A stretch of 64,000 nucleotides of DNA from Ornithinimicrobium sediminis (lineage in GTDB: Bacteria > Actinomycetota > Actinomycetes > Actinomycetales > Dermatophilaceae), in the NCBI RefSeq assembly GCF_021272345.1, contig NZ_JAJSDQ010000009.1, positions 1-64,000 of the forward strand, written 5' to 3'. The position numbers and the translations under genes were made by a program. The notes beneath the pieces are model-generated. The model did not search any database and was not told where the DNA came from. It saw nothing but the letters and a program-made list of their open reading frames with translations. Below, one piece after another: positions 47,187 to 57,525 of the stretch. Position 1 is the first letter of the stretch, and every line of letters starts with the position of its first letter.

Positions 47187-48437
47187 TCACTTCAGGAAGT
47201 CGGGCACATCCAGGTCCTCGGACTCCTCGTAGCTCACCGTGCGGGGCGGCTGCTGCACTGGTGCCTGCTCCGCAGTGGGGGGCTGCTCTGCGTGCTGCTG
47301 GGCCTGGCCCGGCACCTTTTCACGCTCCCGGGCCGGTGCCTGCGCCTGCTGCGGCGGACGCTGCGCGCCGTTGGTGTGCTGGCCCTGCGGCTGCTGCTGG
47401 TGCTGCGACTGCTGGCCGGCCTGCGGGTCGCGGTTGGTGCCGCCGGCCTGCACCTGGCCCAGGGCCCGGTCGTCCGAGCGCTGGGTGGGGCTGCCGCTGT
47501 CGAAGCCGGCGGCGATGACGGTGACCCGCACCTCGTCGCCGAGCGAGTCGTCGATGACCGCGCCGAAGATGATGTTGGCGTCGGGGTGCGCGGCCTCCTG
47601 CACCAGGCGGGCGGCCTCGTTGATCTCGAACAGGCCGAGGTCGGAGCCGCCCTGGATGGACAGGAGGACACCGTGCGCGCCGTCGATGCTGGCCTCCAGC
47701 AGCGGTGAGGAGATCGCCAGCTCGGCGGCCTGCACCGCGCGGTCCTCCCCGCGGGCCGAGCCGATGCCCATGAGCGCCGAGCCGGCGCCCTGCATGACCG
47801 ACTTGACGTCGGCGAAGTCGAGGTTGATCAGGCCCGGGGTGGTGATGAGGTCGGTGATGCCCTGCACACCCGAGAGCAGCACCTGGTCGGCGCTGCGGAA
47901 GGCGTCGAGCATGCTGACGGCGCGGTCGCTGATCGACAGCAGCCGGTCGTTGGGGATGACGATGAGGGTGTCGACCTCCTCGCGCAGCTGCCCGATGCCG
48001 GACTCGGCCTGGTTGGCGCGGCGGCGGCCCTCGAAGGTGAACGGGCGGGTGACGACACCGATGGTCAGGGCGCCGAGCGACTTGGCGATCTTGGCTACGA
48101 CCGGCGCGCCGCCGGTGCCGGTGCCACCGCCCTCCCCCGCGGTGACGAAGACCATGTCGGCCCCGCGCAGGGCCTCCTCGATCTCCTCAGTGTGGTCCTC
48201 GGCGGCCTTGCGGCCGACCTCGGGGTCGGCCCCGGCGCCGAGACCACGGGTGAGCTCGCGGCCCACGTCGAGCTTGACGTCGGCGTCGCTCATGAGCAGG
48301 GCCTGGGCGTCGGTGTTGATCGCGATGAACTCGACGCCCTTGAGCCCGACCTCGATCATCCGGTTGATCGCGTTGACACCACCACCCCCGATACCGACGA
48401 CCTTGATGACGGCGAGGTAGTTCTGCGCTGCGGACAC
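47187..48437 (-). CDS. ftsZ: Cell division GTPase FtsZ
   Basis: This 416-residue tubulin-like GTPase forms the division ring. It starts at GTG 48437 with GGAAGG upstream. The GTP-binding tubulin signature [12 protein letters not shown], the T7 loop region [11 protein letters not shown], a Gln/Pro-rich disordered linker and the conserved C-terminal tail DLDVPDFLK (binding site for SepF and others) are all present. A 154-base gap separates it from ftsQ, so it may have its own promoters, and a terminator follows. Confidence 0.97.
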   Translation of the reverse strand: MSAAQNYLAVIKVVGIGGGGVNAINRMIEVGLKGVEFIAINTDAQALLMSDADVKLDVGRELTRGLGAGADPEVGRKAAEDHTEEIEEALRGADMVFVTAGEGGGTGTGGAPVVAKIAKSLGALTIGVVTRPFTFEGRRRANQAESGIGQLREEVDTLIVIPNDRLLSISDRAVSMLDAFRSADQVLLSGVQGITDLITTPGLINLDFADVKSVMQGAGSALMGIGSARGEDRAVQAAELAISSPLLEASIDGAHGVLLSIQGGSDLGLFEINEAARLVQEAAHPDANIIFGAVIDDSLGDEVRVTVIAAGFDSGSPTQRSDDRALGQVQAGGTNRDPQAGQQSQHQQQPQGQHTNGAQRPPQQAQAPAREREKVPGQAQQHAEQPPTAEQAPVQQPPRTVSYEESEDLDVPDFLK

Positions 48438-48591
48438 GGGTGCGCCTTCCTGGATGTCTACGTCTGTGCTGTGCCGGCCACGCGCCGCCCGGAAGGTTCC
48501 CCGCACGATCTGTCCATGACCTCGTGCTCGCATCGTATGTCGATGTTGCCCTCAGGCCCGATGACTCTGAACCTGAAGTGAAGGTCGAGGC

Positions 48592-49458
48592 TTAGGGCAG
48601 GCTGGGCTCCAGGCCGGAGACCACCGGGGTGCCGGGCACGGCCACGTCGATCGTCAGCGCCGGCCCGTCCTCGCCGCCACCCTCGGCGTCGCCCTCTGCG
48701 TCGGCGTCCGCCTCGAGGGCGAGCGCGATCGGCTCCTGGGCCAGCAGGGCCTCCAGCACGCGCGCCTTGAGCTCGGCATCCTCCGGCCCGCCCCACAGCA
48801 CAGTGACCGGGCCGACCGCGAAGCGCAGCTCGCCGTCGCCCAGCACCTGCAGGCCACGCACCTGCTCGGCGGTCTCCGGGGTCAGCGCGGCCTGCATGTC
48901 GAGCGTCCCGGCCAGTGACGCCGGCGACACGTCCCCGCGCGGGGCCCGCACCCGGGGCACGTCGTCGGGGCGGCGGGACACCGTGTCGTAGACGACGCCC
49001 TCGGCGTCGACGAGCTGCAGCGACCCGGCACCGGCCTGGTCGAGCACGAGCGCGGGCTCGCGCAGCCGCACCGTCAGGCTCACGGTCGAGGGCCAGTCTC
49101 GGCCCACGGTCGCCTCGGCGATGCGCAGGTCCTCCTCGACGCGGGCGGCGACGGCCTCGGTGTCGACCCGGGCCAGCTGCAGCCCGACCGGGATCGCGGC
49201 GCGGCTCACGGCGCCTTCGGCCAGCTGGCCTTCGGCGCCCTCGACCACGACGTCCTCCACGACGAACGCCGGCGACCACAGCAGCACGCCGACGACCGCG
49301 CCGACGAGCACCAGCACCGCCACCAGCCAGCCGACCAGCCGCAAGGGCCGGCGGCGGATGCGCCGAGCCCGCGCCGTGAAGCGGTCGTGCACCGGCACCG
49401 ACACCGGCGCTGCCGGCGTGCTGCCCGTCCGCGGCCTGGACCGCACCCCCGTGCTCAT
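48592..49458 (-). CDS. ftsQ: Cell division protein FtsQ
   Basis: This 288-residue bitopic membrane protein has a cytoplasmic Arg-rich N-terminus, one helix (about 42-64), and extracytoplasmic POTRA (FVVEDVVVEGAEGQ) and FtsQ-type domains. It links the late divisome proteins with FtsB/FtsL. ATG 49458 overlaps the murC stop by 4 bases. Confidence 0.93.
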   Translation of the reverse strand: MSTGVRSRPRTGSTPAAPVSVPVHDRFTARARRIRRRPLRLVGWLVAVLVLVGAVVGVLLWSPAFVVEDVVVEGAEGQLAEGAVSRAAIPVGLQLARVDTEAVAARVEEDLRIAEATVGRDWPSTVSLTVRLREPALVLDQAGAGSLQLVDAEGVVYDTVSRRPDDVPRVRAPRGDVSPASLAGTLDMQAALTPETAEQVRGLQVLGDGELRFAVGPVTVLWGGPEDAELKARVLEALLAQEPIALALEADADAEGDAEGGGEDGPALTIDVAVPGTPVVSGLEPSLP

Positions 49459-51074
49459 CGCGTCTCCTCCTCGGTATGCCGTGAGCGCAGGACGTCGAGC
49501 ACCTGCGGCCCCAGCGTGGTCACGTCGCCGGCACCGACGGTCAGCAGCAGGTCGCCCGGGCGCAGCAGCGCTGCGAGCTCACCGGGGGCAGAGGCCAGGT
49601 CGGGCAGGTAGTGCACCTCGGGCGGGTCGGGCTGCCCGGCGACCAGGTCGGCGACCAGGGCGCCGTCGACCCCGGGCAGCGGCTCCTCACGGGCACCGTA
49701 GACGTCGAGCATGACGACGACGTCGGCCGGGGCCAGCCCGGCGGCGAACTGCGCGGCGAAGGTCTGCGTGCGCGAGTAGAGGTGCGGCTGGAAGGCCACC
49801 ACCAGCCGACGTGACGGCGCACCCGCCGCGCCGTCCCCGGCGCCCTGCCCGTCGGCGGCGCCCTCGCTCACCACCGAGCGGCCGGCCCGCACCACGGCGG
49901 CGACCTTGTCGGGGTTGTGCGCGTAGTCGTCGACGACCTCGACCCCGGCGGCCTCGCCGACCGCCTCGAAGCGCCGGTGCGTGCCCGGGAAGGCCGCGAG
50001 CCCGTCGAGCACGGCGTCGAGCGGCCGGCCCAGGCCCCCGGTGGCGGCCAGCAGCGCGGCCGCGGCGTTGTGCACGTTGTGCGCGCCGGGCATCGGCACG
50101 GTGAGCCGGCGCCGTGTGCCGGCCGGCACGTCACCGACGGTGCGGGTCCAGGTCAGGTCGGCGCCCCAGGTGCGCCCGGAGCCGCCGACGTCGCTGAGCA
50201 GGAGGTCGGGCACGTGGTCGGGCCCCTGTTCGGATATCTGGCCGGTGCCCACCGCGGCGTCAGTGCCCGCCGCCGGGGCGGTGCCCCAGGTGAGCACACT
50301 GCGCCCCAGGCCCCGGCAGCGCTCGGCCAGCCGGCGCGACCCGGGGTCGTCGACGCTCGCGACGAGCACACCGTCAGCGCCGACGGTGTCGGCGAACTCC
50401 TCGAAGGCCGCGTGCACGCCCTCGAGGTCGCCGTAGAAGTCGAGGTGGTCGGCGGTGATGTTGGTGACGACCGCGACCTGCGGGCGGTAGGCCAGGAACG
50501 ACCCGTCGCTCTCGTCGGCCTCGACCACGACCGGTCCGGTGCCGGGCGCGGCGTTGGTGCCCGGGCCGACCAGACCCGAGCCGAGCACGTAGGCCGGGTC
50601 GGCCCCGGCGGCCTGCAGCGCCACGGTGAGCATGGCGCTGGTGGTGGTCTTGCCGTTGGCGCCGGCGACGGCGGCGGTGGTGCGGCCGTGCAGCAGCGCG
50701 GCGATGCCCTGCGCGCGGTGCAGCACCCGCAGCCCGCGCTCCCGTGCCGCGGCCAGCTCGGGGTTGCTCTCCCGCACCGCCCCGGAGATGACGACCGTGT
50801 CGGCCCGGCCCAGGTGGGCGGCGTCGTGGCCGACGTGCACCCGGGCTCCCTCGGCCGCCAGCTGCCGCAGGGTGTCGCTGTCGCGCTGGTCGGAGCCGGA
50901 GACCGGGACCCCCTCGGCCAGGAACAGCCGGGCCACCCCGGACACCCCCGAGCCGCCGATGGCGACGAAGTGCACGGCGCCGAGCTCCCGCGCGGGCGGC
51001 ACCGGGGCGGTGAAGTCGAACCGGCCGGCCGGCACGGAGCTGCGATGTGCGGGGCTGCGGTGCGCCGGGCTCAC
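49455..51074 (-). CDS. murC: UDP-N-acetylmuramate-L-alanine ligase
   Basis: This 539-residue cytoplasmic ATP-dependent ligase adds the first L-Ala to UDP-MurNAc. It has an N-terminal UDP-binding fold (HFVAIGGSGVSGVA), the ATP site AGANGKTTTSAML and the Mur ligase signature VVDDYAHNPDK. It is slightly longer than usual because of Gly/Ala-rich loop insertions. GTG 51074 overlaps the murG stop by 4 bases. Confidence 0.96.
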   Translation of the reverse strand: MSPAHRSPAHRSSVPAGRFDFTAPVPPARELGAVHFVAIGGSGVSGVARLFLAEGVPVSGSDQRDSDTLRQLAAEGARVHVGHDAAHLGRADTVVISGAVRESNPELAAARERGLRVLHRAQGIAALLHGRTTAAVAGANGKTTTSAMLTVALQAAGADPAYVLGSGLVGPGTNAAPGTGPVVVEADESDGSFLAYRPQVAVVTNITADHLDFYGDLEGVHAAFEEFADTVGADGVLVASVDDPGSRRLAERCRGLGRSVLTWGTAPAAGTDAAVGTGQISEQGPDHVPDLLLSDVGGSGRTWGADLTWTRTVGDVPAGTRRRLTVPMPGAHNVHNAAAALLAATGGLGRPLDAVLDGLAAFPGTHRRFEAVGEAAGVEVVDDYAHNPDKVAAVVRAGRSVVSEGAADGQGAGDGAAGAPSRRLVVAFQPHLYSRTQTFAAQFAAGLAPADVVVMLDVYGAREEPLPGVDGALVADLVAGQPDPPEVHYLPDLASAPGELAALLRPGDLLLTVGAGDVTTLGPQVLDVLRSRHTEEETR

Positions 51075-52237
51075 GGTCGCCCCGCCGCCCGCCGGACCAT
51101 CGCGACCAGGGTGTCGTCGGCGTCGCGCTGGCCCATGGCGGCAGCGGCCTGGCCCATCCGGGCGATGCGCTCGGTGTCGCGCACCAGCGGCAGCACGGCG
51201 TTGCGCACCCAGGCGGCGTCGACGTGCTGGTCCTCGACCACCAGCGCTCCCCCGGCCCCGACGACGTCGGCGGCGTTGAGCCGCTGCTCGCCGTTGCCGA
51301 TGGGCAGCGGCACGAAGACCGCGGGCAGCCCGACGGCGCCCAGCTCGCACACCGTGCCGGCACCGGAGCGGCACACGGCCAGGTCGGCCACGGCATACGC
51401 CAGGTCCATCCGGTCGGTGTAGGGCCGGGCGACGTAGCGGGCCCGCCCCGGCGTGTCGGCGGGGACCTCGACGTCCTTGCCCGCGCCGGTGAGGTGAAGC
51501 ACCTGCACGCCTGCCTCGACGAGGTCGGCGCCGGCCCCGGCGAACGCGGTGTTGATGCGCAGCGCCCCCAGCGAGCCGCCGAAGACGAGCAGCGTCGGGC
51601 GGCCCTCGTCCAGGCCGAAGTGCGCCAGGCCCTCCGGCCGGGCGGCCGCCCGGTCGAGGTCGGTGATCTCACGGCGCAGCGGCATGCCGACCCAGGTGGC
51701 GTGCGGCAGCTGGGTGGTGGCGAAGGTCGTGGCGACGTGCGGGGTGAAGCGCGCGCCGAGCCGGTTGGCCAGGCCAGGGCGGGCGTTCTGCTCGTGGATG
51801 ACGATCGGTATGCCGTGACGCCGGGCGGCGAGGTAGGCGGGGGTGGCGACGTAGCCGCCGAAGCCGACGAGCACGTCGGCCTGCACCTGCCGCAGGGTGC
51901 GCGAGGCCGCGCTGACCGCAGCCCGCATCGACCCGGGGAAGCGCAGCGCCTGCCCGTTGGGCCGGCGCGGGAAGGGCGCCTTGGGCACGACCTCCAGGGG
52001 GTAGCCGCGCTCGGGCACCAGCCGGGCCTCCAGGCCCTCGGCGGTGCCGAGCACCACGACCCGGGTCTGCGGGTCGTGCCGGCGCAGGGCGTCGGCGGTG
52101 GCCAGCAGCGGGTTGACGTGCCCGGCGGACCCGCCCCCGGCGAGCACCACCGACAGCGGCGTGTCCCCGGTGCTCGTGTTCCCGGTGCCCCTGTCGCCGG
52201 TGCTGCCCGGCCCCGTGCCCGTCTCCTCGGTGCTCAT
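51071..52237 (-). CDS. murG: UDP-GlcNAc transferase MurG
   Basis: This 388-residue GT-B enzyme on the inner face of the membrane adds GlcNAc to lipid I to make lipid II. It has the GGGSAGHVNPLLA glycine loop, HEQNARPGLANR, and CRSGAGTVCELGAVGLPAVFVPLP as donor site. The N-terminal about 27 residues are a Thr/Gly low-complexity extension. ATG 52237 overlaps the ftsW stop by 4 bases. Confidence 0.96.
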   Translation of the reverse strand: MSTEETGTGPGSTGDRGTGNTSTGDTPLSVVLAGGGSAGHVNPLLATADALRRHDPQTRVVVLGTAEGLEARLVPERGYPLEVVPKAPFPRRPNGQALRFPGSMRAAVSAASRTLRQVQADVLVGFGGYVATPAYLAARRHGIPIVIHEQNARPGLANRLGARFTPHVATTFATTQLPHATWVGMPLRREITDLDRAAARPEGLAHFGLDEGRPTLLVFGGSLGALRINTAFAGAGADLVEAGVQVLHLTGAGKDVEVPADTPGRARYVARPYTDRMDLAYAVADLAVCRSGAGTVCELGAVGLPAVFVPLPIGNGEQRLNAADVVGAGGALVVEDQHVDAAWVRNAVLPLVRDTERIARMGQAAAAMGQRDADDTLVAMVRRAAGRP

Positions 52238-53502
52238 CGCCCGCCCTGACCCGCGCCGGGGAAGGCCGCCAGGGTGCGGCGCAGCCGGGACGAGCGGCCC
52301 GAGAGCGCCTCGGAGCAGCCGGGCAGCGAGCGGGCCATCGCCAGCAGCAGCCCGATGCCCATGAGGGCGGCGACCAGGGCCGAGCCACCGCTGGAGACCA
52401 GCGGCAGCGGCACGCCGACGATCGGCAGCATGCCGATGACCGAGCCGATGTTGAGCACCGCCTGCGAGAGCATCCAGATCATCACGCCGGCCGCGGCCAG
52501 GCGCACGAACGGGTAGGGGGTGTCGGCCACGATGCGGAAGCTGGCGTAGCCGAGCACCGCGAAGAGCAGCAGCACCGTGAGCGAGCCGGGCAGGCCGAGC
52601 TCCTCGCCGATGATGGCCAGGATGAAGTCGTTGTGCGGCTCGGGCAGCAGCGACCACTTCTCGCGGCTGGCTCCCAGGCCCAGTCCCCACCAGCCGCCGT
52701 CGGCCAGCGCATACTCCGCGTGCACCTTCTGGAAGCAGCCGTCGACGTGCGGGCTGGTGCAGGTGTCACCCAGCCAGGTCTCGATGCGCTGCATGCGGTT
52801 GCCGCTGCCGGCCGCGAGGTAGCCGATGCCCCCGGCGACCAGGAGCCCGACCACCGCGAACCAGCGCAGCGGCAGCCCGGCGACGAAGAGCATGCCGCCG
52901 GCGATGGCGACCATGATCATCGCCGTGCCGAGGTCGTGCCCGGCCACGACCAGCCCGATGAGCAGCATCGCCCCGGGCAGGATGAACGGCACCAGCGCGT
53001 GCACGACGCGGCCGATGACCTTGCGCTTGCGGGCCAGCACGGTGGCGCCGAAGACGACCAGCGCTAGCTTGGCGAACTCCGAGGGCTGCAGGCTGCGCCC
53101 GCCGATGAAGATCCAGTTGCGGTTGCCCTGGAAGTCACCGCCCAGCGGGGAGAACACCGCCGCCTGCAGCGCGACCGCGACGAGCAGGCCGGGCAGCGCC
53201 AGGCGCTTCCACCACACGACCGGCAGCCGCGACAGCCCCCAGGCGAGCAGGATGCCGACCCCGGCGTAGGCGAGCTGGGTGACGAACACGTCGTAGGAGC
53301 TGCCGGTCTCCACGTAGGAGCGCACGCTCGAGGCCGAGAGCACCATGACCAGGCCGATCGAGACCAGGGCGGCGGCGCTGGCGAGCACCAGGTAGTAAGG
53401 CGCCACCGGGGAGCGCAGCCACTCCCCCGCGGCGGCCAGGCCGGTGCGTGGGGGCGGGTCGGCGGGCCGGCTGCTGCCCTGCCGGGTGAGCTGGGTCGTC
53501 AT
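52234..53502 (-). CDS. ftsW: Septal peptidoglycan polymerase FtsW (SEDS family)
   Basis: This 422-residue protein with about ten membrane helices polymerises lipid II with FtsI at the septum. SEDS motifs: GNRNWIFIGG...LQPSEFAKLA, GHDLGTAMIM (with the catalytic Asp in the HDLG motif) and PEPHNDFILAIIGEELG. A Pro/Arg-rich cytoplasmic N-terminus of about 30 residues is present. ATG 53502 overlaps the murD stop by 4 bases. Confidence 0.96.
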   Translation of the reverse strand: MTTQLTRQGSSRPADPPPRTGLAAAGEWLRSPVAPYYLVLASAAALVSIGLVMVLSASSVRSYVETGSSYDVFVTQLAYAGVGILLAWGLSRLPVVWWKRLALPGLLVAVALQAAVFSPLGGDFQGNRNWIFIGGRSLQPSEFAKLALVVFGATVLARKRKVIGRVVHALVPFILPGAMLLIGLVVAGHDLGTAMIMVAIAGGMLFVAGLPLRWFAVVGLLVAGGIGYLAAGSGNRMQRIETWLGDTCTSPHVDGCFQKVHAEYALADGGWWGLGLGASREKWSLLPEPHNDFILAIIGEELGLPGSLTVLLLFAVLGYASFRIVADTPYPFVRLAAAGVMIWMLSQAVLNIGSVIGMLPIVGVPLPLVSSGGSALVAALMGIGLLLAMARSLPGCSEALSGRSSRLRRTLAAFPGAGQGGR

Positions 53503-55019
53503 GGGCGCCCACCACCGGGGGCCCGCCGGCGCACGGCGTCGGCGAAGGCCGAGCCGCGGGCGCCGTAGCTGTCGAACATGTCCAGCGACGCCGCGGCGGG
53601 GGCGAGCAGCACGACGTGCCCCGGGGAGGCGAGGTCGAGCGCGTGCCGCACGACCTCGTCCATCACCCCGGCCAGGGTGCGCTCACGCTCGTCGTGGGTC
53701 ATGGACCTAGTCTCGGGGGCGTCGACCTCCCGGACCGGCACCTGCGGTGCGTGTCGTGCGAGTGCGTCGGCGAAGACGCGCCGGTCGGCGCCCAGCAGCA
53801 CCGCGCCGCGCAGCCGCGGGGCCGCGTCGCGCACCAGGGTCTCGATGTCGGCGCCCTTGAGCTGGCCGCCGGCCACCCACACGATGTCGGGGTAGGCCTG
53901 CAGCGAGGCGGCGGCCGCGTGCGGGTTGGTGGCCTTGGAGTCGTCGACGAAGCGCACCTCGCCGACCTGGTCGACCTCGGTGATGCGGTGGGCCGCGGGG
54001 CGGAAGGAGCGCAGGCCGTCGCGCACCGCGCCGGGGCGCACCCCCAGGGCCCGGGCCAGGGCCGCGGCGGCCAGGGCGTCGGCGACCAGGTGCGGGGCCG
54101 GGGCGCCGGAGCGGTCGAGGTCGGCCAGGGTCGCGAGCTCGGCGGCGGAGGTGCGCCGCTCCTCCACGAAGGCCCGGTCGGCCAGCACGTTCTCCACCAG
54201 GCCGAGCATCGACAGGCCGGGCACGCCGGTGGTGAAGCCGACGGCGCGGCAGCCCTCCACGACGTCGGCCTCGGCGACCATGGCCTCGGTGCGCGCGTCC
54301 TGCACGTTGTAGACACAGGCCACCTGGGTGCGGTCGTAGATGCGCGCCTTGGCGGCGGCGTAGTCGTCGAACGAGCCGTGCCAGTCGAGGTGGTCGGGCG
54401 CGATGTTGAGCACGCACGAGGCCAGCGCGGAGATGCTGTGGCTGTAGTGCAGCTGGAAGCTGGACAGCTCGACGGCGATGACGTCGTAGGGCTCGGGGTG
54501 CAGCACGGCCTCGAGCACCGGGGTGCCGACGTTGCCGGCGGCGACCGCCCGCAGCCCGGCGGCCCGCAGGACCGCCTCCAGCATCTGCACCGTGGTCGTC
54601 TTGCCGTTGGTGCCGGTCACGGTCAGCCAGGGGGCGGCGCCCACCCGCGCCCGCATCCGCCAGGCGAGCTCGACCTCGCCCCACACCGGTATGCCGTGGC
54701 GCGCGGCGGCGACCAGCACCGGGTGGTCGGGGCGCCAGCCCGGCGAGGTGACCACGAGGTCGCTGCCGGCGAGGTCGGCCGGCAGGTCGGCGACGTGCTC
54801 CGGGCCGCGGCGCACCTCGCCGCCGAGGATGTCGAGGATGGTGGCCCGCTCCTCCTGCTCGGGCGCGTCGGTGCCGGCGTCGAGCACCGTCACGTGCACG
54901 CCGCGCTCCAGCAGGGCGTCGGCCGCGGCGAACCCGCTGATGCCCAGCCCGGTGACCACGACCCTCAGGCCCGCCCAGTCCGCCTCGCGGTGGGTCAGGT
55001 CCGCCAGCCGTGCGGTCAC
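53499..55019 (-). CDS. murD: UDP-N-acetylmuramoyl-L-alanine-D-glutamate ligase
   Basis: This 506-residue ligase adds D-Glu to UDP-MurNAc-L-Ala. It has an N-terminal UMAG-binding Rossmann fold ([17 protein letters not shown]), the P-loop [35 protein letters not shown] and [12 protein letters not shown] motifs. GTG 55019 overlaps the mraY stop by 4 bases. Confidence 0.96.
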   Translation of the reverse strand: MTARLADLTHREADWAGLRVVVTGLGISGFAAADALLERGVHVTVLDAGTDAPEQEERATILDILGGEVRRGPEHVADLPADLAGSDLVVTSPGWRPDHPVLVAAARHGIPVWGEVELAWRMRARVGAAPWLTVTGTNGKTTTVQMLEAVLRAAGLRAVAAGNVGTPVLEAVLHPEPYDVIAVELSSFQLHYSHSISALASCVLNIAPDHLDWHGSFDDYAAAKARIYDRTQVACVYNVQDARTEAMVAEADVVEGCRAVGFTTGVPGLSMLGLVENVLADRAFVEERRTSAAELATLADLDRSGAPAPHLVADALAAAALARALGVRPGAVRDGLRSFRPAAHRITEVDQVGEVRFVDDSKATNPHAAAASLQAYPDIVWVAGGQLKGADIETLVRDAAPRLRGAVLLGADRRVFADALARHAPQVPVREVDAPETRSMTHDERERTLAGVMDEVVRHALDLASPGHVVLLAPAAASLDMFDSYGARGSAFADAVRRRAPGGGRP

Positions 55020-56131
55020 AGCTGCACCACCCACTCGGTGTAGAACAGCGCCAGCCCGGTGGCCGCGCACAGCGCGGCCACGATCCAGAAGCGGATGACG
55101 ATGGTGACCTCGGCCCAGCCCAGCAGCTCGAAGTGGTGCTGGAGCGGTGCCATCCGGAAGACCCGTTGGCCGGTCATCTTGAACGAGCCGACCTGGATGA
55201 TCACCGAGAGCGTGATGATGACGAACAGCCCGCCCAGGATGGCCATGAGCAACTGGGTGTGGGTGACGATCGCCAGGCCGGCGAGCGCGCCGCCGAGGGC
55301 CAGCGAGCCGGTGTCGCCCATGAAGATCTTGGCCGGCGAGGCGTTCCACCACAGGAAGCCGAACGCCGACCCGGCGACCGCGGCGGCGACCACGGCCAGG
55401 TCGAGGGCGTCACGCACGTCGTAGCAGTTCGGGCCGGGGTTGATCTGGCAGTTCTGGTTGTACTGCCAGATGCCGATGAGCACGTAGGAGCCGAACACCA
55501 TGACCGAGGCGCCGGTGGCCAGCCCGTCGAGGCCGTCGGTGAGGTTCACCCCGTTGCTGGCCCCGGCGATCATGATGTTGGCCCAGATGACGAAGAGGAT
55601 GAGCCCGCTGACCGCGCCGAAGTGGGCCAGGTCGATGCCGGTGTCGCGGACGAAGGAGATCGAGGTGCTGGCCGGGGTGCGGAAGCCGTCGGCGGGGAAC
55701 TGCAGGGCCAGCACGGCGAAGACCACCGCCACCGCGGTCTGCCCGACGAGCTTCTCCCACGAGCGCAGGCCCAGGCTGCGCTGCTTGGAGATCTTGATGT
55801 AGTCGTCGAGGAAGCCGACCAGGCCGAGCCCGGCCATCAGGAAGAGCACCAGCAGGGCGCTGAGCGTGAACCGGTTGGTGCCCATGTCGAACCAGCCGAG
55901 CCAGTCGACGAAGCCCAGCAGCAGGTGCGCCCCGAAGTAGCCCAGCAGGGTGGCCCCGATGATGACGGCACCGCCCATGGTGGGGGTGCCGCGCTTGGTG
56001 TGGTGGGTGGTCGGCCCGTCGTCCCGGATGAACTGGCCGTAGCCGCGGCGCACCAGGAACTTGATGAACAGCGGCGTGCCCAGCAGCGCGACGGTCATCG
56101 CGATGCTGGCGGCGAGCAGGACGTTGATCAC
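55016..56131 (-). CDS. mraY: Phospho-MurNAc-pentapeptide transferase MraY
   Basis: This 371-residue integral membrane enzyme with about ten helices makes lipid I from UDP-MurNAc-pentapeptide and undecaprenyl phosphate. It has [17 protein letters not shown] (catalytic Asp pair) and [10 protein letters not shown] motifs; [13 protein letters not shown] is the His-rich loop. ATG 56131 overlaps the murF stop by 4 bases. Confidence 0.97.
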   Translation of the reverse strand: MINVLLAASIAMTVALLGTPLFIKFLVRRGYGQFIRDDGPTTHHTKRGTPTMGGAVIIGATLLGYFGAHLLLGFVDWLGWFDMGTNRFTLSALLVLFLMAGLGLVGFLDDYIKISKQRSLGLRSWEKLVGQTAVAVVFAVLALQFPADGFRTPASTSISFVRDTGIDLAHFGAVSGLILFVIWANIMIAGASNGVNLTDGLDGLATGASVMVFGSYVLIGIWQYNQNCQINPGPNCYDVRDALDLAVVAAAVAGSAFGFLWWNASPAKIFMGDTGSLALGGALAGLAIVTHTQLLMAILGGLFVIITLSVIIQVGSFKMTGQRVFRMAPLQHHFELLGWAEVTIVIRFWIVAALCAATGLALFYTEWVVQL

Positions 56132-57525
56132 GGCCCACCATCCTGCACCAGGTCGTCACCGAGCAGGCGCAGCCCCGAGTCGCGGCTGGACTTCAGCAGC
56201 ACGACGTCGCCGGCGCCGAGCAGCCGCCCCAGCAGCTCGCGCGCGGCGGCGGTGTCCGGCACCCGGTGCACGTCGCTGCCCCCGCCCAGGGCGTAGCCGT
56301 CGGCGGCCGGGGCGGCGCCCTCCCCGACGGCGACCAGCCGGTCGATGCCCAGCTCGGCGGCCAGCGCGCCGACCGAGGCGTGCTCGGCCACGCTCTCCTC
56401 GCCGAGCTCGAGCATCTCGCCGACCACCGCGGTGGTGCGGCCCTGCCCGCGCATCGACTGCAGGGCGCGCAGGGCGGCCCGCATGGAGTCGGGGTTGGCG
56501 TTGTAGGCGTCGTTGACGATGGTCACGCCGTCGGGGCGGTCGGTGACCTCCATCCGCCAGCGCGACGTGGGCCGGGCACCGCCGAGGGCCTGCGCGATGT
56601 CGGGCAGGTCCATCCCCCACTCCAGCGCGACCGCGGCCACCGACAGGGCGTTGCCGACGTGGTGCGCGCCGTGCAGCTGCAGCTGCACGTCGACCGGCTC
56701 GTGCCCGGGCACGGTCACCCGGAAGCCGGCCTGCCCGCGCTCGTTGAGCACGACGTCGTGGGCGCGGACCTCGGCGTCCGGGCCGGTGCCGACGAGCACC
56801 ACCCGGGCCGGGGTCTGCTCGGCCATCGCGGCGACCCGGGGGTCGTCGGCGTTGAGCACGGCCAGCCCGTTGGGCGGCAGCGCCCGCACCAGCTCGGCCT
56901 TGGTGTGCGCGATGAGGGCGCGGGAGCCGAACTCCCCCAGGTGCGCGGTGCCGACGTTGAGCACCACCCCGACCTGCGGCGGGGCGATGTCGGTGAGGTA
57001 GGCGATGTGGCCGACCCCGGAGGCCCCCATCTCGGCGACGAGGATCTCGGTGCTCGGCTCCAGGCGGCACACGGTCAGCGGCACGCCGATCTCGGAGTTG
57101 TAGGACGCGACCGGCGCCAGCGTCTCGCCCAGGTGCGAGACGACCTGGGCCATCAGGTCCTTGGTGGAGGTCTTGCCCGAGGAGCCGGTGATGCCGACGA
57201 TGCGCAGGCCGCCGGCCTCGGTGCAGCGGTCGACGACCTCGCGGCCCAGCCGGGCGAACGCGTGCTGCACGTCGTCGACCACGACGCACGGCAGCTCGTC
57301 CATCTCGCGGGCGGTCAGGGCGGCGACGGCACCGTTGGCCGCGGCCGCACCCACGTAGTCGTGACCGTCGGCGTGCTCACCGGCGCGTGCGACATACAGG
57401 CTGCCGGGCACGCACTCACGGGAGTCGGTCACGACAGCGGCGTCGACGAGTGTCGACGCCGCTGTGCCGGGGTGCACCCGGCCGCCGGTGACCGCCGCGA
57501 TCTCGCGCAGCGTGAGGGGGATCAC
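56128..57525 (-). CDS. murF: UDP-MurNAc-tripeptide-D-Ala-D-Ala ligase
   Basis: This 465-residue ligase adds D-Ala-D-Ala to complete the muropeptide. It has the P-loop [27 protein letters not shown] and [16 protein letters not shown] motifs. murE, which normally precedes it between ftsI and murF, is not present at this site; it must be elsewhere. ATG 57525 overlaps the ftsI stop by 4 bases. Confidence 0.96.
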   Translation of the reverse strand: MIPLTLREIAAVTGGRVHPGTAASTLVDAAVVTDSRECVPGSLYVARAGEHADGHDYVGAAAANGAVAALTAREMDELPCVVVDDVQHAFARLGREVVDRCTEAGGLRIVGITGSSGKTSTKDLMAQVVSHLGETLAPVASYNSEIGVPLTVCRLEPSTEILVAEMGASGVGHIAYLTDIAPPQVGVVLNVGTAHLGEFGSRALIAHTKAELVRALPPNGLAVLNADDPRVAAMAEQTPARVVLVGTGPDAEVRAHDVVLNERGQAGFRVTVPGHEPVDVQLQLHGAHHVGNALSVAAVALEWGMDLPDIAQALGGARPTSRWRMEVTDRPDGVTIVNDAYNANPDSMRAALRALQSMRGQGRTTAVVGEMLELGEESVAEHASVGALAAELGIDRLVAVGEGAAPAADGYALGGGSDVHRVPDTAAARELLGRLLGAGDVVLLKSSRDSGLRLLGDDLVQDGGP

